DNA of 64,000 nt, taken from the NCBI RefSeq assembly GCF_032271945.1, contig NZ_CP130319.1:1383001-1447000 (forward strand), given 5' to 3'. The DNA is from Paenibacillus sp. MBLB1832 (GTDB lineage: Bacteria; Bacillota; Bacilli; Paenibacillales; NBRC-103111). Below the pieces are notes generated by a model. It saw only the letters and a list, made by a program, of their open reading frames with translations. It was not told the DNA's origin and searched no databases. Shown piece by piece: positions 1 through 8,346 of this stretch; position 1 is the stretch's first letter, and the number at the start of each line of letters is the position of its first letter. The position numbers and the translations under genes are program-made.

Positions 1-18
1 TTTGTTTCATGATAAAAT

Positions 19-63
19 AAAATTTCAAAAAGTATTGACCAAAATGAAATTTTCCGTTAACAT
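19..63 (+). promoter_or_regulatory. sigma-A promoter with overlapping inverted-repeat operator, upstream of murQ
   Basis: A -35 TTGACC (35-40) and a -10 TAACAT (58-63) are separated by exactly 17 bases. The arms AAAATTTCA (19-27) and TGAAATTTT (45-53) form a perfect 9-bp inverted repeat covering the -35 and the spacer, so a repressor bound there would block RNA polymerase. RpiR/MurR-family regulators commonly control murQ operons, which makes such a protein the likely ligand (inference). No rpiR gene is in the window; it may lie just upstream. Confidence 0.6.
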
Positions 64-103
64 TAGACCAGTAAGAGAGAGTAAGCAAGGCAGGAGGACA
101 GCT

Positions 104-1018
104 ATGGATGAGTATCTATCGGGTTTAACTACGGAAGAGATTAACGAGAAGACACAGACGATTGATGAATGTACAACAGAACAAATGCTTCGGATGATGA
201 ATGAACAAGATGCTTTGGTTCCAGCAGCAGTCGGAGCTGAAATACCGCAGATTATGAAAGCGGTTGATATTTTGCATGGAGTTCTCAGAAACGGTGGCAG
301 AATGTTCTACGTAGGAGCTGGTTCTTCTGGCAGACTCGGTGTGCTTGATGCATCTGAATGTCCTCCAACCTTTGGCATTGATCCATTGATGGTGCAAGGC
401 CATATCGCTGGTGGCGATGGCGCATTGCGAACAGCAGTGGAAGGTTTTGAAGACAACGCTGAGGAGGGGGTCGCCCTCATTGAACGATGCGGAGTGACAG
501 ATAAGGATGCGGTAATTGGGATTACGGCCAGCGGAAGTGCGCAGTTTGTTATAGCTTGCCTAAAGAAGGCAAAAGAAATTGGTGCTGCCACGATTGGGGT
601 CGTAAATAACAAGAATTCTAAGTTGGTAGCTGTTACTGATGTATGCATCGCGCCAGTGGTTGGGCCGGAAGTAATTATGGGATCTACTCGTCTGAAGGCG
701 GGTACAGCACAGAAGCTGGTCCTTAACATGCTGACAACCGGAACAATGGTTAAGCTTGGAAAGACGTATAACAATCTCATGGTTGACATGAAGGCTAGTA
801 ATATCAAGTTGTACGATCGCTCTGTTCGCATTATTCGGATAGCGACAGGGGTGGATGAAGCTACAGCAATTGCTCATCTAGAGAAAGCATCCATGAACTG
901 CAAACTTGCCATTATGATGATTAAAACTGGCATGGAAGTGAAGGAAGCAGAAGAAGCATTAACACAGTGTGAGGGTAGTTTAAAGAGGGCCATACGTACT
1001 TATGTTCAAGTTGTGTAA
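104..1018 (+). CDS. murQ: N-acetylmuramic acid 6-phosphate etherase MurQ
   Basis: MurQ cleaves the D-lactyl ether of MurNAc-6-phosphate, giving GlcNAc-6-phosphate and D-lactate in the cytoplasm. The 304-residue protein has the SIS sugar-phosphate domain with the glycine/serine loop GAGSSGRLGVLDASE at about residues 70-84. Its Glu84 and the Glu pair near 113-115 match the two catalytic glutamates known in E. coli MurQ. A small C-terminal helical domain follows. The ATG at 104 is chosen because AGGAGG lies 7 bases upstream; the frame stays open to the window edge, but that part carries the promoter. It is the first gene of the MurNAc salvage operon. Confidence 0.96.
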   Translation: MDEYLSGLTTEEINEKTQTIDECTTEQMLRMMNEQDALVPAAVGAEIPQIMKAVDILHGVLRNGGRMFYVGAGSSGRLGVLDASECPPTFGIDPLMVQGHIAGGDGALRTAVEGFEDNAEEGVALIERCGVTDKDAVIGITASGSAQFVIACLKKAKEIGAATIGVVNNKNSKLVAVTDVCIAPVVGPEVIMGSTRLKAGTAQKLVLNMLTTGTMVKLGKTYNNLMVDMKASNIKLYDRSVRIIRIATGVDEATAIAHLEKASMNCKLAIMMIKTGMEVKEAEEALTQCEGSLKRAIRTYVQVV

Positions 1019-1049
1019 ATAACTGAAATTATTAGGAGGTCTATTTATT

Positions 1050-2486
1050 ATGAAAAGTAAAATGCCCGTATTAGCTTCTGTTGTAGCATTATCGATGATG
1101 GCTTTAACAGCTTGTGGTGGTTCAGGTACAAAAGAATCAACTACACCTGCAGGTACAGCGGCTCCAGCTGCTACTGCCAGCACTGCCAAAGATACCATCA
1201 CGGCTTTGCTTCCACCGGTTTCACCGAACTACCAAAAGAATTTTGAGCAAATGTCCAAGGATTTCACGGCCTTGTATCCGAATCTGACGTTGAAAATCGA
1301 ACCAGCTAGCTGGGAAGATGTGAAACAAAAGTTGGATACACAAGTGAATGCAGGAAGCCCGCCGGATATCGCTTTCGGAGGATCTGACAGCATTCCGAAG
1401 TATATCGAGCAAGGCTTGTTGATGGATATTACGGGTACAGCAACGCCTGATATGGTGAACGATTTCGATAAAGCTCCTCTTGAATATATGAAGAACGGCA
1501 AGGGATTGTACGGCTTCCCAGCGTATATGGAAGTTCATGCACTTGGCGGTAACAAAGAGTTCTTAGAGAAGGCCGGTATTGACTGGAAAAAAGTACAGAC
1601 AAACGGTTGGACATACGATGAATTCCGTCAAGCGATCAAAAAAGGCGTTGTCACTGAAAACGGTAAAACAAGATATGGTTTTGTTTTCGCTGTAAAAGGT
1701 GTAGCAGCAGTCGATTACCTAGGTATTATGGCCAAAAATGCAGGCATGCCGCATGCGTTTAATAAAGACTTGAAATATGCGTATACTAGCAAAAACTACC
1801 TTGGTTTGCTGAAAGATCTTCGTGCATTGATCGATGATGGTTCTATGCCGAAAGAGCTTAGCTCCGTGGATGCGGGTAAACGTTGGAATATGTTCTTAAC
1901 GGCTCAAACGATGATCACAGGTAAAGGTCTTGCAACTTTCGAGAACTCTGCGAAAGCGAATAACGCTAAGATTAAAGCTGCTGATGGTTCCGCAGTGAAA
2001 GACAGTGTGCCAGTTGACTATATCGTATTGCCAGCTCCTACATTCCAAGGTGCGAAGCCTTCTGCCGCTACGGTTGTTGATGGTTACATGGCATTCCGCG
2101 GTAAAAAGGAGCCGACTGCAGAGCATAAAGCGAATGTCGTGAAAGCGGCTTACTTCCTAGCTAGCGGTAAGGTTGCAGCAACAACGAACAATGATTTGTT
2201 CGCAGCACACATCACGCAAAGCGGTAAAAAAGAAGCAGCAAACATGAAAATTGACAGAAACCCTGACAACGTTGCTGCTGTAGAGAATATGCTTAAAAAC
2301 GCAACACCAGCTCGTTCAGACATTCCTTCTGATTTGTCTGCTAAAGCGATCAAAATAGAAACAGAAGTTATCGTTCCTAAATTCCAAGGTCTAATCGCAG
2401 GTGAGGTTACACCTGAAGCGATGTATGAAGCTGTTAAAACTGCTGCCATTGCGGCCTTCGGCGCTGACGGAATCGTGAAAGACTAA
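1050..2486 (+). CDS. ABC sugar transporter, solute-binding lipoprotein (family 1)
   Basis: Extracellular ligand-binding component of a CUT1-type carbohydrate importer, 478 residues. A type II signal peptide ends in the lipobox LTAC with Cys22 as lipidation site, followed by a Gly/Ser/Thr/Ala linker. The mature part has the periplasmic-binding fold typical of family 1 sugar-binding proteins. AGGAGG sits about 9 bases before the ATG. Lying between murQ and two permease genes, it probably binds MurNAc, a MurNAc disaccharide or a muropeptide (inference from context; binding specificity cannot be read from sequence). No ATPase gene is in the operon, so a shared MsmK-type ATPase elsewhere must energise it. 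Confidence 0.92.
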   Translation: MKSKMPVLASVVALSMMALTACGGSGTKESTTPAGTAAPAATASTAKDTITALLPPVSPNYQKNFEQMSKDFTALYPNLTLKIEPASWEDVKQKLDTQVNAGSPPDIAFGGSDSIPKYIEQGLLMDITGTATPDMVNDFDKAPLEYMKNGKGLYGFPAYMEVHALGGNKEFLEKAGIDWKKVQTNGWTYDEFRQAIKKGVVTENGKTRYGFVFAVKGVAAVDYLGIMAKNAGMPHAFNKDLKYAYTSKNYLGLLKDLRALIDDGSMPKELSSVDAGKRWNMFLTAQTMITGKGLATFENSAKANNAKIKAADGSAVKDSVPVDYIVLPAPTFQGAKPSAATVVDGYMAFRGKKEPTAEHKANVVKAAYFLASGKVAATTNNDLFAAHITQSGKKEAANMKIDRNPDNVAAVENMLKNATPARSDIPSDLSAKAIKIETEVIVPKFQGLIAGEVTPEAMYEAVKTAAIAAFGADGIVKD

Positions 2487-2503
2487 GAATAGGGTATAAA
2501 CCT

Positions 2504-2537
2504 CGGATAGTCGGGCAGAACATTGCCCGGCTATCCG
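2504..2537 (+). terminator. intercistronic stem-loop between binding protein and permease genes
   Basis: Arms 2504-2517 and 2524-2537 pair over 14 bp with a single G-U, around a 6-base loop, followed by a weak AACTATTTT tail. In binding-protein-dependent importer operons such hairpins often lower permease expression relative to the binding protein by partial termination or 3'-end protection. That role is inferred here. Confidence 0.6.
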
Positions 2538-2576
2538 AACTATTTTAAGCAAGTTGTGAAAAGAGGGTTGAATCGG

Positions 2577-3479
2577 ATGGCATTAATGGCGAAGTCGATA
2601 AAGCGAAAAGGAATTAAGGGAGAAGGCACCTGGGGATATATCTTTATTGCTGTGTCTTTAGTTGTGTTTGCCATGTTCACAGCTTACCCGGTCGTAAGCG
2701 CGTTTATCATTAGTCTACAAAAATATAAACCACTGGGCTCTACCTATGTCGGCTTGGATAACTACGCGAGTACATTGAAAGATGCTCTGTTCTGGAAGGC
2801 TATGAAAAATACGCTGGTCTATACCGTATTGACCGTACCTGTAAACCTGATTCTTTCGATGGCCATTGCTGTGTTGATTCTGCCGCTTAGAAAGAAAACA
2901 CAATCCTTTTTCAAAGGGATTTACTATTTGCCCGTTGTGGCTTCAGGTGTTGCTTTATCCGTCGTATGGCTTTGGATTTTCGATCCTTTAGAGGGCGGAA
3001 TTTTAAACCAACTTATTCATTTCTTTGGTTTTCAGAATCAGAACTGGCTAGGTTCCAGTAAAACAGCAATGTTCTCTTTGGTGTTCATGTCCTGGATGTC
3101 CAGTCATGGTACCAGCATTATTATTTATTTAGCAGGTTTGCTCGGCATTGATGATACGTATTATGAAGCAGCAGAAATGGATGGCGCGAATTTCCTTCAA
3201 AAGCTGTGGTATATCGTAGTTCCTAGCCTTAAACCAGCAACGTTGTTCCTGCTAGTAACAGGTGTAATCGGTTCCTTCCAAGTATTCCAGAACGCTTACC
3301 TAATGACAGGCGGCGGTCCTAACAATTCGACGACAATGGTAGGGTTACTTATCTTCAACAGCGCATTTACGTATTTCGAATTTGGCAAAGCAGCGGCACA
3401 ATCTCTCATTCTAGCCGTTATTATAGCAGGCGTATCCGTTATTCAATTTAAATATGCGGGTAAAGACGTCGAGTATTAA
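2577..3479 (+). CDS. ABC sugar transporter permease 1 (MalF/UgpA type)
   Basis: Inner-membrane permease of the importer, 300 residues with six predicted transmembrane segments; the first is at about residues 20-42. The cytoplasmic EAA loop (YYEAAEMDGANFLQ, near residue 196) contacts the ATPase. The ATG at 2577 is preferred over 2523 because an AGAGGG box lies just upstream and the earlier start falls inside the intercistronic hairpin. It follows the binding protein and is 15 bases from the second permease. It probably carries MurNAc-containing sugars, by context. Confidence 0.92.
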   Translation: MALMAKSIKRKGIKGEGTWGYIFIAVSLVVFAMFTAYPVVSAFIISLQKYKPLGSTYVGLDNYASTLKDALFWKAMKNTLVYTVLTVPVNLILSMAIAVLILPLRKKTQSFFKGIYYLPVVASGVALSVVWLWIFDPLEGGILNQLIHFFGFQNQNWLGSSKTAMFSLVFMSWMSSHGTSIIIYLAGLLGIDDTYYEAAEMDGANFLQKLWYIVVPSLKPATLFLLVTGVIGSFQVFQNAYLMTGGGPNNSTTMVGLLIFNSAFTYFEFGKAAAQSLILAVIIAGVSVIQFKYAGKDVEY

Positions 3480-3494
3480 GAAAGGGGATATAAA

Positions 3495-4355
3495 ATGTCT
3501 TTATATAGCAATCATGCTGGCAATCCAAAGGTTAAAAAAATCCGCAATTCAGTCATTTTTATCGTCCTTCTTCTTTTTGCTCTGGCGACGATTTTCCCGA
3601 TTTATTTCATGGTCATATCTGCACTCGGAGATCCCGTTGAAGCCGGTGCGGTTAGTTATTCCATTTTTCCATCAAAAGTCTCGTTCGCTTCCTTCAAATT
3701 CTTCTTTGATTATAGCGAATACTCCTATCGCTGGTTAGTGAATTCACTGATCGTGGCTTCGACAGTAACGGTTTCTAATGTCATTTTCGCCAGCATGGCG
3801 GGGTACGCTTTTTCTAAACTTCGCTTCAAAGGTAGAGGCGTGTTGTTTGGGATATTATTGATGTCCATGATGATTCCCTATCAAGTGACACAAGTTCCCT
3901 TGTACATTCTAGTTGTGAATGTGTTTGATCTGCAAGATACGTACAGTGCCTTGATTATGCCTGGACTTGTTACGGTGTATAACATCTTCTTGGCGAAGCA
4001 ATTCATGAGCAGCATCCCGAACGAAATTATGGAAAGTGCCAAAATTGAAGGATGCAGCCAGTTCACCATTTATGCTCGTATTATTCTGCCATTATCCAAA
4101 ACAGTTTTAGCCGTTATGGCGATTCTAACCTTTATGGACAGCTGGAATACGTTCTTCTGGCCGCTGCTTGTTACCAACACGATGGAAATGCAGACGATTC
4201 AGGTGGGGCTCAAAAACTTCCGATTCGCGAATACAACTTACATCGCTCCGATGATGGCTGGTGCTACGATTTCAGCATTACCTATGTTTATTCTGTTCTT
4301 TAGCCTACAAAGATACTTCTTAGAAGGTGTAACTGTAGGTGCGGTAAAAGGATAG
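3495..4355 (+). CDS. ABC sugar transporter permease 2 (MalG/UgpE type)
   Basis: Second membrane subunit of the importer, 286 residues with about six hydrophobic segments. The EAA loop reads ESAKIEGCSQFTIY near residue 178, and the C-terminus ends in VGAVKG as in MalG-type permeases. AAAGGGG precedes the ATG. It should heterodimerise with the product of 2577-3479. Confidence 0.92.
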   Translation: MSLYSNHAGNPKVKKIRNSVIFIVLLLFALATIFPIYFMVISALGDPVEAGAVSYSIFPSKVSFASFKFFFDYSEYSYRWLVNSLIVASTVTVSNVIFASMAGYAFSKLRFKGRGVLFGILLMSMMIPYQVTQVPLYILVVNVFDLQDTYSALIMPGLVTVYNIFLAKQFMSSIPNEIMESAKIEGCSQFTIYARIILPLSKTVLAVMAILTFMDSWNTFFWPLLVTNTMEMQTIQVGLKNFRFANTTYIAPMMAGATISALPMFILFFSLQRYFLEGVTVGAVKG

Positions 4356-4382
4356 GAGAAATCTAGGGGAGGTCGCGGCAGC

Positions 4383-5351
4383 ATGCTTGTAACTTGGGAC
4401 GAGCAATATCGGCAGGCAATTATTGCTTTATGGAATGAAGAAGCCGTGAAAGATGGTTATAAAGAGCTTTCAGAGATAAGTTTTGATCACATCTTTGTTA
4501 AGAATCCACATTTTGATCCAGATTGTACCTTCGTTCTTCTTGCAGGTGATCAGGTTATTGGCTTCGCCTGCGGGTGTACGGGGGAGAATCTTCCCCTTGG
4601 TGAGATAGCAGGGTATATTACGTGTATCGTGTTAGCGAGCGGTTTTGCGACGGATGATAACTATTTAAACCTGTTAAATGCGTTGGAAGACAGGTTTAAA
4701 GATTTGGGTAAAAAGCAAGCGGATATTCTCTTTTTCAATCCGATGTTATTGCCGTGGTATATCCCAGACACACCCAAGCATGAGCACAACAATGCACCCG
4801 GTGTCTCTGTAGATAGCAAACTGTACACGTTCTTGCTGGGCGCAGGCTACGTCGAACGTGCCAAGCAATGTGCGATGTATCTCCCTTTGTCAGGGTTCAA
4901 GATTCCTGATGAAATCAGAGCAAAAGAAGCGAAAGCGTGCGCCCAAGGGTATACGATTGATATGTTCGACCCGGGTAAGCACGTTGGCGTGGAAGATATG
5001 CTGAAGGGTTTTGCGAATCCGTTATGGCAAAAGGAAATTGGAGCATCCACGGCAAGTGGTGTGCCCGTTGTCATTGCAGCCTACCAAGGGAAGACGGTTG
5101 GATTTGCGGGACCAGTTATTCGACAAGAGAACGGCCGCGGCTATTTTGCTGGAATCGGTGTGCTTCCTGACCATGAGGGTCATGGCTTAGGCAGTCTTTT
5201 ATTTTTTAAGTTATGCGAAGCATTTCAGGAAATTGGGACCGATTACATGTCGCTTTATACAGGTATGTCGAACCCAGCTATCCGCATCTATGAACGGGCA
5301 GGTTTTCAAACTGTGAAACTTTTTGCTGTCATGAGAAGGGAGTTTGCATAA
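4383..5351 (+). CDS. GNAT-family N-acetyltransferase, two-domain
   Basis: 322 residues, about twice the length of a single GNAT domain. The C-terminal half has a clear acetyl-CoA-binding motif A (GIGVLPDHEGHGLGSLLF, about residues 257-274) and a motif B ending in an RIYERAGF signature. The N-terminal half looks like a degenerate GNAT fold. GGGGAGG lies about 8 bases before the ATG. The stop overlaps the start of the PIG-L gene (ATGA), so the two are translationally coupled. The substrate is unknown; the operon suggests an amino sugar or a muropeptide amine. A similar two-domain GNAT lies at 11089-12048. Confidence 0.82.
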   Translation: MLVTWDEQYRQAIIALWNEEAVKDGYKELSEISFDHIFVKNPHFDPDCTFVLLAGDQVIGFACGCTGENLPLGEIAGYITCIVLASGFATDDNYLNLLNALEDRFKDLGKKQADILFFNPMLLPWYIPDTPKHEHNNAPGVSVDSKLYTFLLGAGYVERAKQCAMYLPLSGFKIPDEIRAKEAKACAQGYTIDMFDPGKHVGVEDMLKGFANPLWQKEIGASTASGVPVVIAAYQGKTVGFAGPVIRQENGRGYFAGIGVLPDHEGHGLGSLLFFKLCEAFQEIGTDYMSLYTGMSNPAIRIYERAGFQTVKLFAVMRREFA

Positions 5352-6055
5352 TGAGCGAACCAAAGATGACTATACTAGCTATTGGAGGTCACGTAGGAGA
5401 TGCCGAATTAACGGCAGGCGGCGTACTCGCCCACCACGCTCTGAAAGGTGATCGCATTGTTACGTTAGCGTTAACTGCGGGAGAACGTGGCGTTCCTGCT
5501 GGCCAAGACATGAAGGAATATCGTGTGCAAAAAGTGAATGAGGCTCGAACTTTTGCTGAGATGTTGGGCGGGGAATCCATCGTCTTTGACATTCCGGACG
5601 GTGAACTGCAAGATAGCGATGAAATGCGCTACCGCGTGTGTGATGTGATTCGCGACGTACGTCCGAATGTGATCATCACCCATTTTAAAAACAGCATGCA
5701 TAAGGATCATATGACCACTCACCGTATTGTGAACGATGCGCGATTCTTCGCAGGGTTATCCTCATTTGAGAGGGAAAAACCAGCTCACTTTGCTCCGAAA
5801 CTGTATTATGCCGAAAACTGGGAGGATGCCGTCGACTATCGTCCTTACGTTTATGTCGATTTCCCTAAAGAGGCGTTTGATCTATGGGTGAAGGCAGTTT
5901 CGACACACTGGTTCGTGACAGGCAGCAAATCGTTTCAATACTTGGAGTATTACAAGCATCTGATGCGTGTACGCGGCCTTGAAGCGAGAAAAGAATATGC
6001 GCAGACGTTCATGGTTCCAGAAGAAACGATGCGAATTCGTCAATCGGAATTATAA
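5351..6055 (+). CDS. PIG-L/LmbE-family deacetylase-like protein
   Basis: 234 residues with the PIG-L Rossmann-like fold, a family of zinc-dependent N-acetylglucosaminyl deacetylases. The N-terminal motif is GGHVGDAELTAGG (residues 12-24) and a second metal motif HKDHMTTH follows in the middle. His14 and Asp17 fit the usual H-x-x-D zinc ligands. The residue before Asp17, the catalytic-base Asp in HPDD enzymes such as MshB, is Gly16 here, so activity may differ or be absent. It overlaps the upstream GNAT stop by 4 bases. A deacetylase/acetyltransferase pair in this operon suggests editing of the N-acetyl group of recycled amino sugars (inference). Confidence 0.85.
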   Translation: MSEPKMTILAIGGHVGDAELTAGGVLAHHALKGDRIVTLALTAGERGVPAGQDMKEYRVQKVNEARTFAEMLGGESIVFDIPDGELQDSDEMRYRVCDVIRDVRPNVIITHFKNSMHKDHMTTHRIVNDARFFAGLSSFEREKPAHFAPKLYYAENWEDAVDYRPYVYVDFPKEAFDLWVKAVSTHWFVTGSKSFQYLEYYKHLMRVRGLEARKEYAQTFMVPEETMRIRQSEL

Positions 6056-6077
6056 AACTACATGATAAAAAAATACC

Positions 6078-6120
6078 AAATGACTGTAACGAGACGTGTA
6101 GCTTGTTGCAGTCATTTTTA
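6078..6120 (+). terminator. stem-loop after the PIG-L gene
   Basis: Arms 6078-6090 (AAATGACTGTAAC) and 6105-6117 pair over 13 bp with one G-U, followed by TTTTTA. This is probably a partial terminator inside the MurNAc operon, dividing transporter genes from hydrolase genes. Confidence 0.6.
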
Positions 6121-6169
6121 AAATATAAGAAAGTATGAGTTTCACTCTTATATAACGCTTATATTCTGG

Positions 6170-6209
6170 ATAAACGCTCCCATCCTGAAAGGATGGCGTA
6201 GCCGTTTAT
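6170..6209 (+). other. structured leader upstream of namZ
   Basis: Nested inverted repeats ATAAACG/CGTTTAT (6170-6176, 6203-6209) and CCATCC/GGATGG (6180-6185, 6191-6196) form an extended stem 30 bases before the namZ start. There is no T-tract, so it is not a plain terminator. A role in mRNA stability or in control of translation is possible. No known riboswitch is recognised. Confidence 0.4.
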
Positions 6210-6241
6210 TTTGAATCAAGGCGAGTTTTGGGGAGGCAGCG

Positions 6242-7381
6242 ATGATCTTAAATGGTATCGATTGTATAGAACGGTATGCGCACTTATTCGAAGGGAAACG
6301 CGTAGGGCTGATTACTGCACCTACGGGATTAAATAAGGATTTTGTATCGACCATACAAATCATTCATGAAAAGTTTAATTTGGTCGCCTTGTTTTCGCCA
6401 GAGCATGGTGTTCGTGGGGATTTAGCAGCAGGTGCGCTGGTTGACACGTATTTGGATCCGTTGACGGGAATTCCCGTCTATAGCTTGTATCGGAAAGATT
6501 CCAAACGGCTGACACAGGACATGCTGGATGAGGTCGACATCGTCGTTTACGATATCCAAGATGTAGGAACCCGCTATTATACGTTCATTTATACAATGCT
6601 TTATGCTTTAGAAGATTGTGCCCAGGCTGGCAAAGAATTTGTCGTGCTAGACCGCATCAATCCGCTGGATGGTGTTACGGTAGAAGGTAATGTGCTTAAA
6701 AGCGGGTTCGAATCCTTTGTCGGCAACTATCCGCTCAGTGTTCGATATGGACTGACGCCTGGAGAGGTCGCGATGATGGCGAATGATGAAAAGCAGTGGC
6801 ACGGGAAGCTGCATGTCGTACGCTGTGAAGGCTGGGAGCGAAATATGCTGTTCCCGATAACGGGACGACCATGGATTATGCCTTCCATTGGCATTCCTCG
6901 ATTTGAGACAGCGCTGCTATATCCCGGCACTTGTATCATTGAAGGAACGAATCTATCGGAAGGCAGAGGCACGACAGTCCCGTTTGAGATCGTCGGGGCT
7001 CCATTTATTGATGCGCAGCAGTTAGCGGATGAAATGAATGCGAAGAAGCTGCCAGGCGTCGTGTTCCGTCCTGTTTATTTTAAGCCTTCATTTTCCAAAT
7101 TTCAGGGAGAGCAGTGCGCAGGCGTGCAAATTCACGTGCTCGACAACCGTGCGGTTCGCCCGATTGATGTTGGCGTTACGTTGATGTTCACGATTAAGTA
7201 TAATTATGAGCAATTTTCATTTTTGCCTCCTTTTAAAGAGGGCTCAAGGCCCTTTATTGATTTACTTGGCGGCGATAGCCACTACCGAGCGAATGAGGTT
7301 GATGTTCCGGTTATGTTGGAACAATTCCGTGAGGAAAGCAGAGAATTTAATAGAAGAAAGCAGCCATATCATCTGTACTAG
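6242..7381 (+). CDS. namZ: exo-beta-N-acetylmuramidase NamZ-like (DUF1343)
   Basis: 379 residues spanning the whole DUF1343 family, whose B. subtilis member YbbC/NamZ removes terminal MurNAc from peptidoglycan fragments. Family-typical blocks are visible: FSPEHGVRGD near residue 56, the YDIQDVGTRYYTFIYTM block near residue 101, and EGTNLSEGRGT near residue 237. GGGGAGG lies just before the ATG. Unlike the exported B. subtilis enzyme, this protein starts directly with the fold and has no signal peptide, so it should act in the cytoplasm. With nagZ and the AmiE-like gene it forms a complete muropeptide-trimming set. Confidence 0.9.
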   Translation: MILNGIDCIERYAHLFEGKRVGLITAPTGLNKDFVSTIQIIHEKFNLVALFSPEHGVRGDLAAGALVDTYLDPLTGIPVYSLYRKDSKRLTQDMLDEVDIVVYDIQDVGTRYYTFIYTMLYALEDCAQAGKEFVVLDRINPLDGVTVEGNVLKSGFESFVGNYPLSVRYGLTPGEVAMMANDEKQWHGKLHVVRCEGWERNMLFPITGRPWIMPSIGIPRFETALLYPGTCIIEGTNLSEGRGTTVPFEIVGAPFIDAQQLADEMNAKKLPGVVFRPVYFKPSFSKFQGEQCAGVQIHVLDNRAVRPIDVGVTLMFTIKYNYEQFSFLPPFKEGSRPFIDLLGGDSHYRANEVDVPVMLEQFREESREFNRRKQPYHLY

Positions 7382-7405
7382 AGCGCATCAGGAGGTGACG
7401 TTAGC

Positions 7406-8320
7406 ATGAAGAAATTTGCAGTGGGACTTGATGGTGGAGGTACGAAAACCGCCGTAACTATCGTTGATGAGAGCGGAAATGTGGTTCATAGCTTTACTTC
7501 AGGGGCCATTAACTATAATGGACAGGACGAGGCAAGTGTGGGGGCCAGTTTAGAGGAAATCTTTCGTACAATTGCAAGCGTGTGCGGCGGGCTTATGCAT
7601 TGCGCGCAAGTGTGCATTGGGGCGGCTGGTGTCAGCAATCCAACGGTCAAGACCCGTTTGGAGTCCAGCGTTCGAGCATGTGGCTACGAGGGAGGACTGC
7701 TCATAACCGGTGATCAAGATACTGCACTTTGCGGTGCGCATAATGCAGAACTTGGGATCATTCTGATCGCAGGTACTGGTTCTATTTGTTACGGGAAAAA
7801 TGAAAGGGGTGACACGCATCGTGCTGGCGGTTACGGTTACCTCATTGATGATGAGGGCAGCGGCTACAGTATCGGGAGGGATCTGCTTGCTGCCCTCGTG
7901 CGTGCTCATGATGGACGATTGTCAGAGACTGTGATTGCAAGCATGGTGTATGAGCAACTAGGAATGACATCTATTCAGCAAGTCATTGGGTTTGTTTACG
8001 ATAAACAGACGAATAAAAAGGATATCGCTGCACTGGCCCCTATTTTATCTAAGGCTTGCGAGCTTGGTGATAAAGCGGCACTGGCTATTGCTGAGAATAG
8101 TGCGCATTCCTTGCTCGAACTGGTTGTACCGGTCGCGGAGAAATTAGCGATGCAAGACGGCATACTGGCGATAGCTGGGAGCGTTCTGCTGAAAAACAAC
8201 TTTATCCAGAAAGCGTTTATCGAGGGGCTAAAAGGACGTTTTCCGGCTATGACCTGTATAACACCTAAGAGAGATGCCGCTAGCGGCGCCGCCCAAATGG
8301 CGCTTAACCGTTTGCAGTGA
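7406..8320 (+). CDS. BadF/BadG-type sugar kinase, probable MurNAc/GlcNAc kinase (MurK-like)
   Basis: 304 residues of the BadF/BadG/BcrA/BcrD ATPase family in the sugar kinase/actin superfamily. The N-terminal phosphate-1 motif is GLDGGGTKTAVT (from residue 8). Further blocks are a TGDQDTAL segment near residue 110 and an adenosine-type AGTGSICYG segment. MurK of Clostridium acetobutylicum, a MurNAc/GlcNAc kinase, belongs to this family. In an operon with an ABC importer and MurQ, the kinase supplies the MurNAc-6-phosphate that a PTS would otherwise make. The substrate assignment rests on context. AGGAGGTGA precedes the ATG. Confidence 0.86.
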   Translation: MKKFAVGLDGGGTKTAVTIVDESGNVVHSFTSGAINYNGQDEASVGASLEEIFRTIASVCGGLMHCAQVCIGAAGVSNPTVKTRLESSVRACGYEGGLLITGDQDTALCGAHNAELGIILIAGTGSICYGKNERGDTHRAGGYGYLIDDEGSGYSIGRDLLAALVRAHDGRLSETVIASMVYEQLGMTSIQQVIGFVYDKQTNKKDIAALAPILSKACELGDKAALAIAENSAHSLLELVVPVAEKLAMQDGILAIAGSVLLKNNFIQKAFIEGLKGRFPAMTCITPKRDAASGAAQMALNRLQ

Positions 8321-8346
8321 TAATGTAACGAGGGAAGGTATGGAGC

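Noticed and set aside
3454..3738. 94-codon frame across the permease junction
   Set aside because: Overlaps the start of permease 2 in another frame; the product is a shifted reading of it.
6121..6241. Riboswitch such as glmS before namZ
   Set aside because: A structured leader exists but lacks recognisable conserved cores of known riboswitches.
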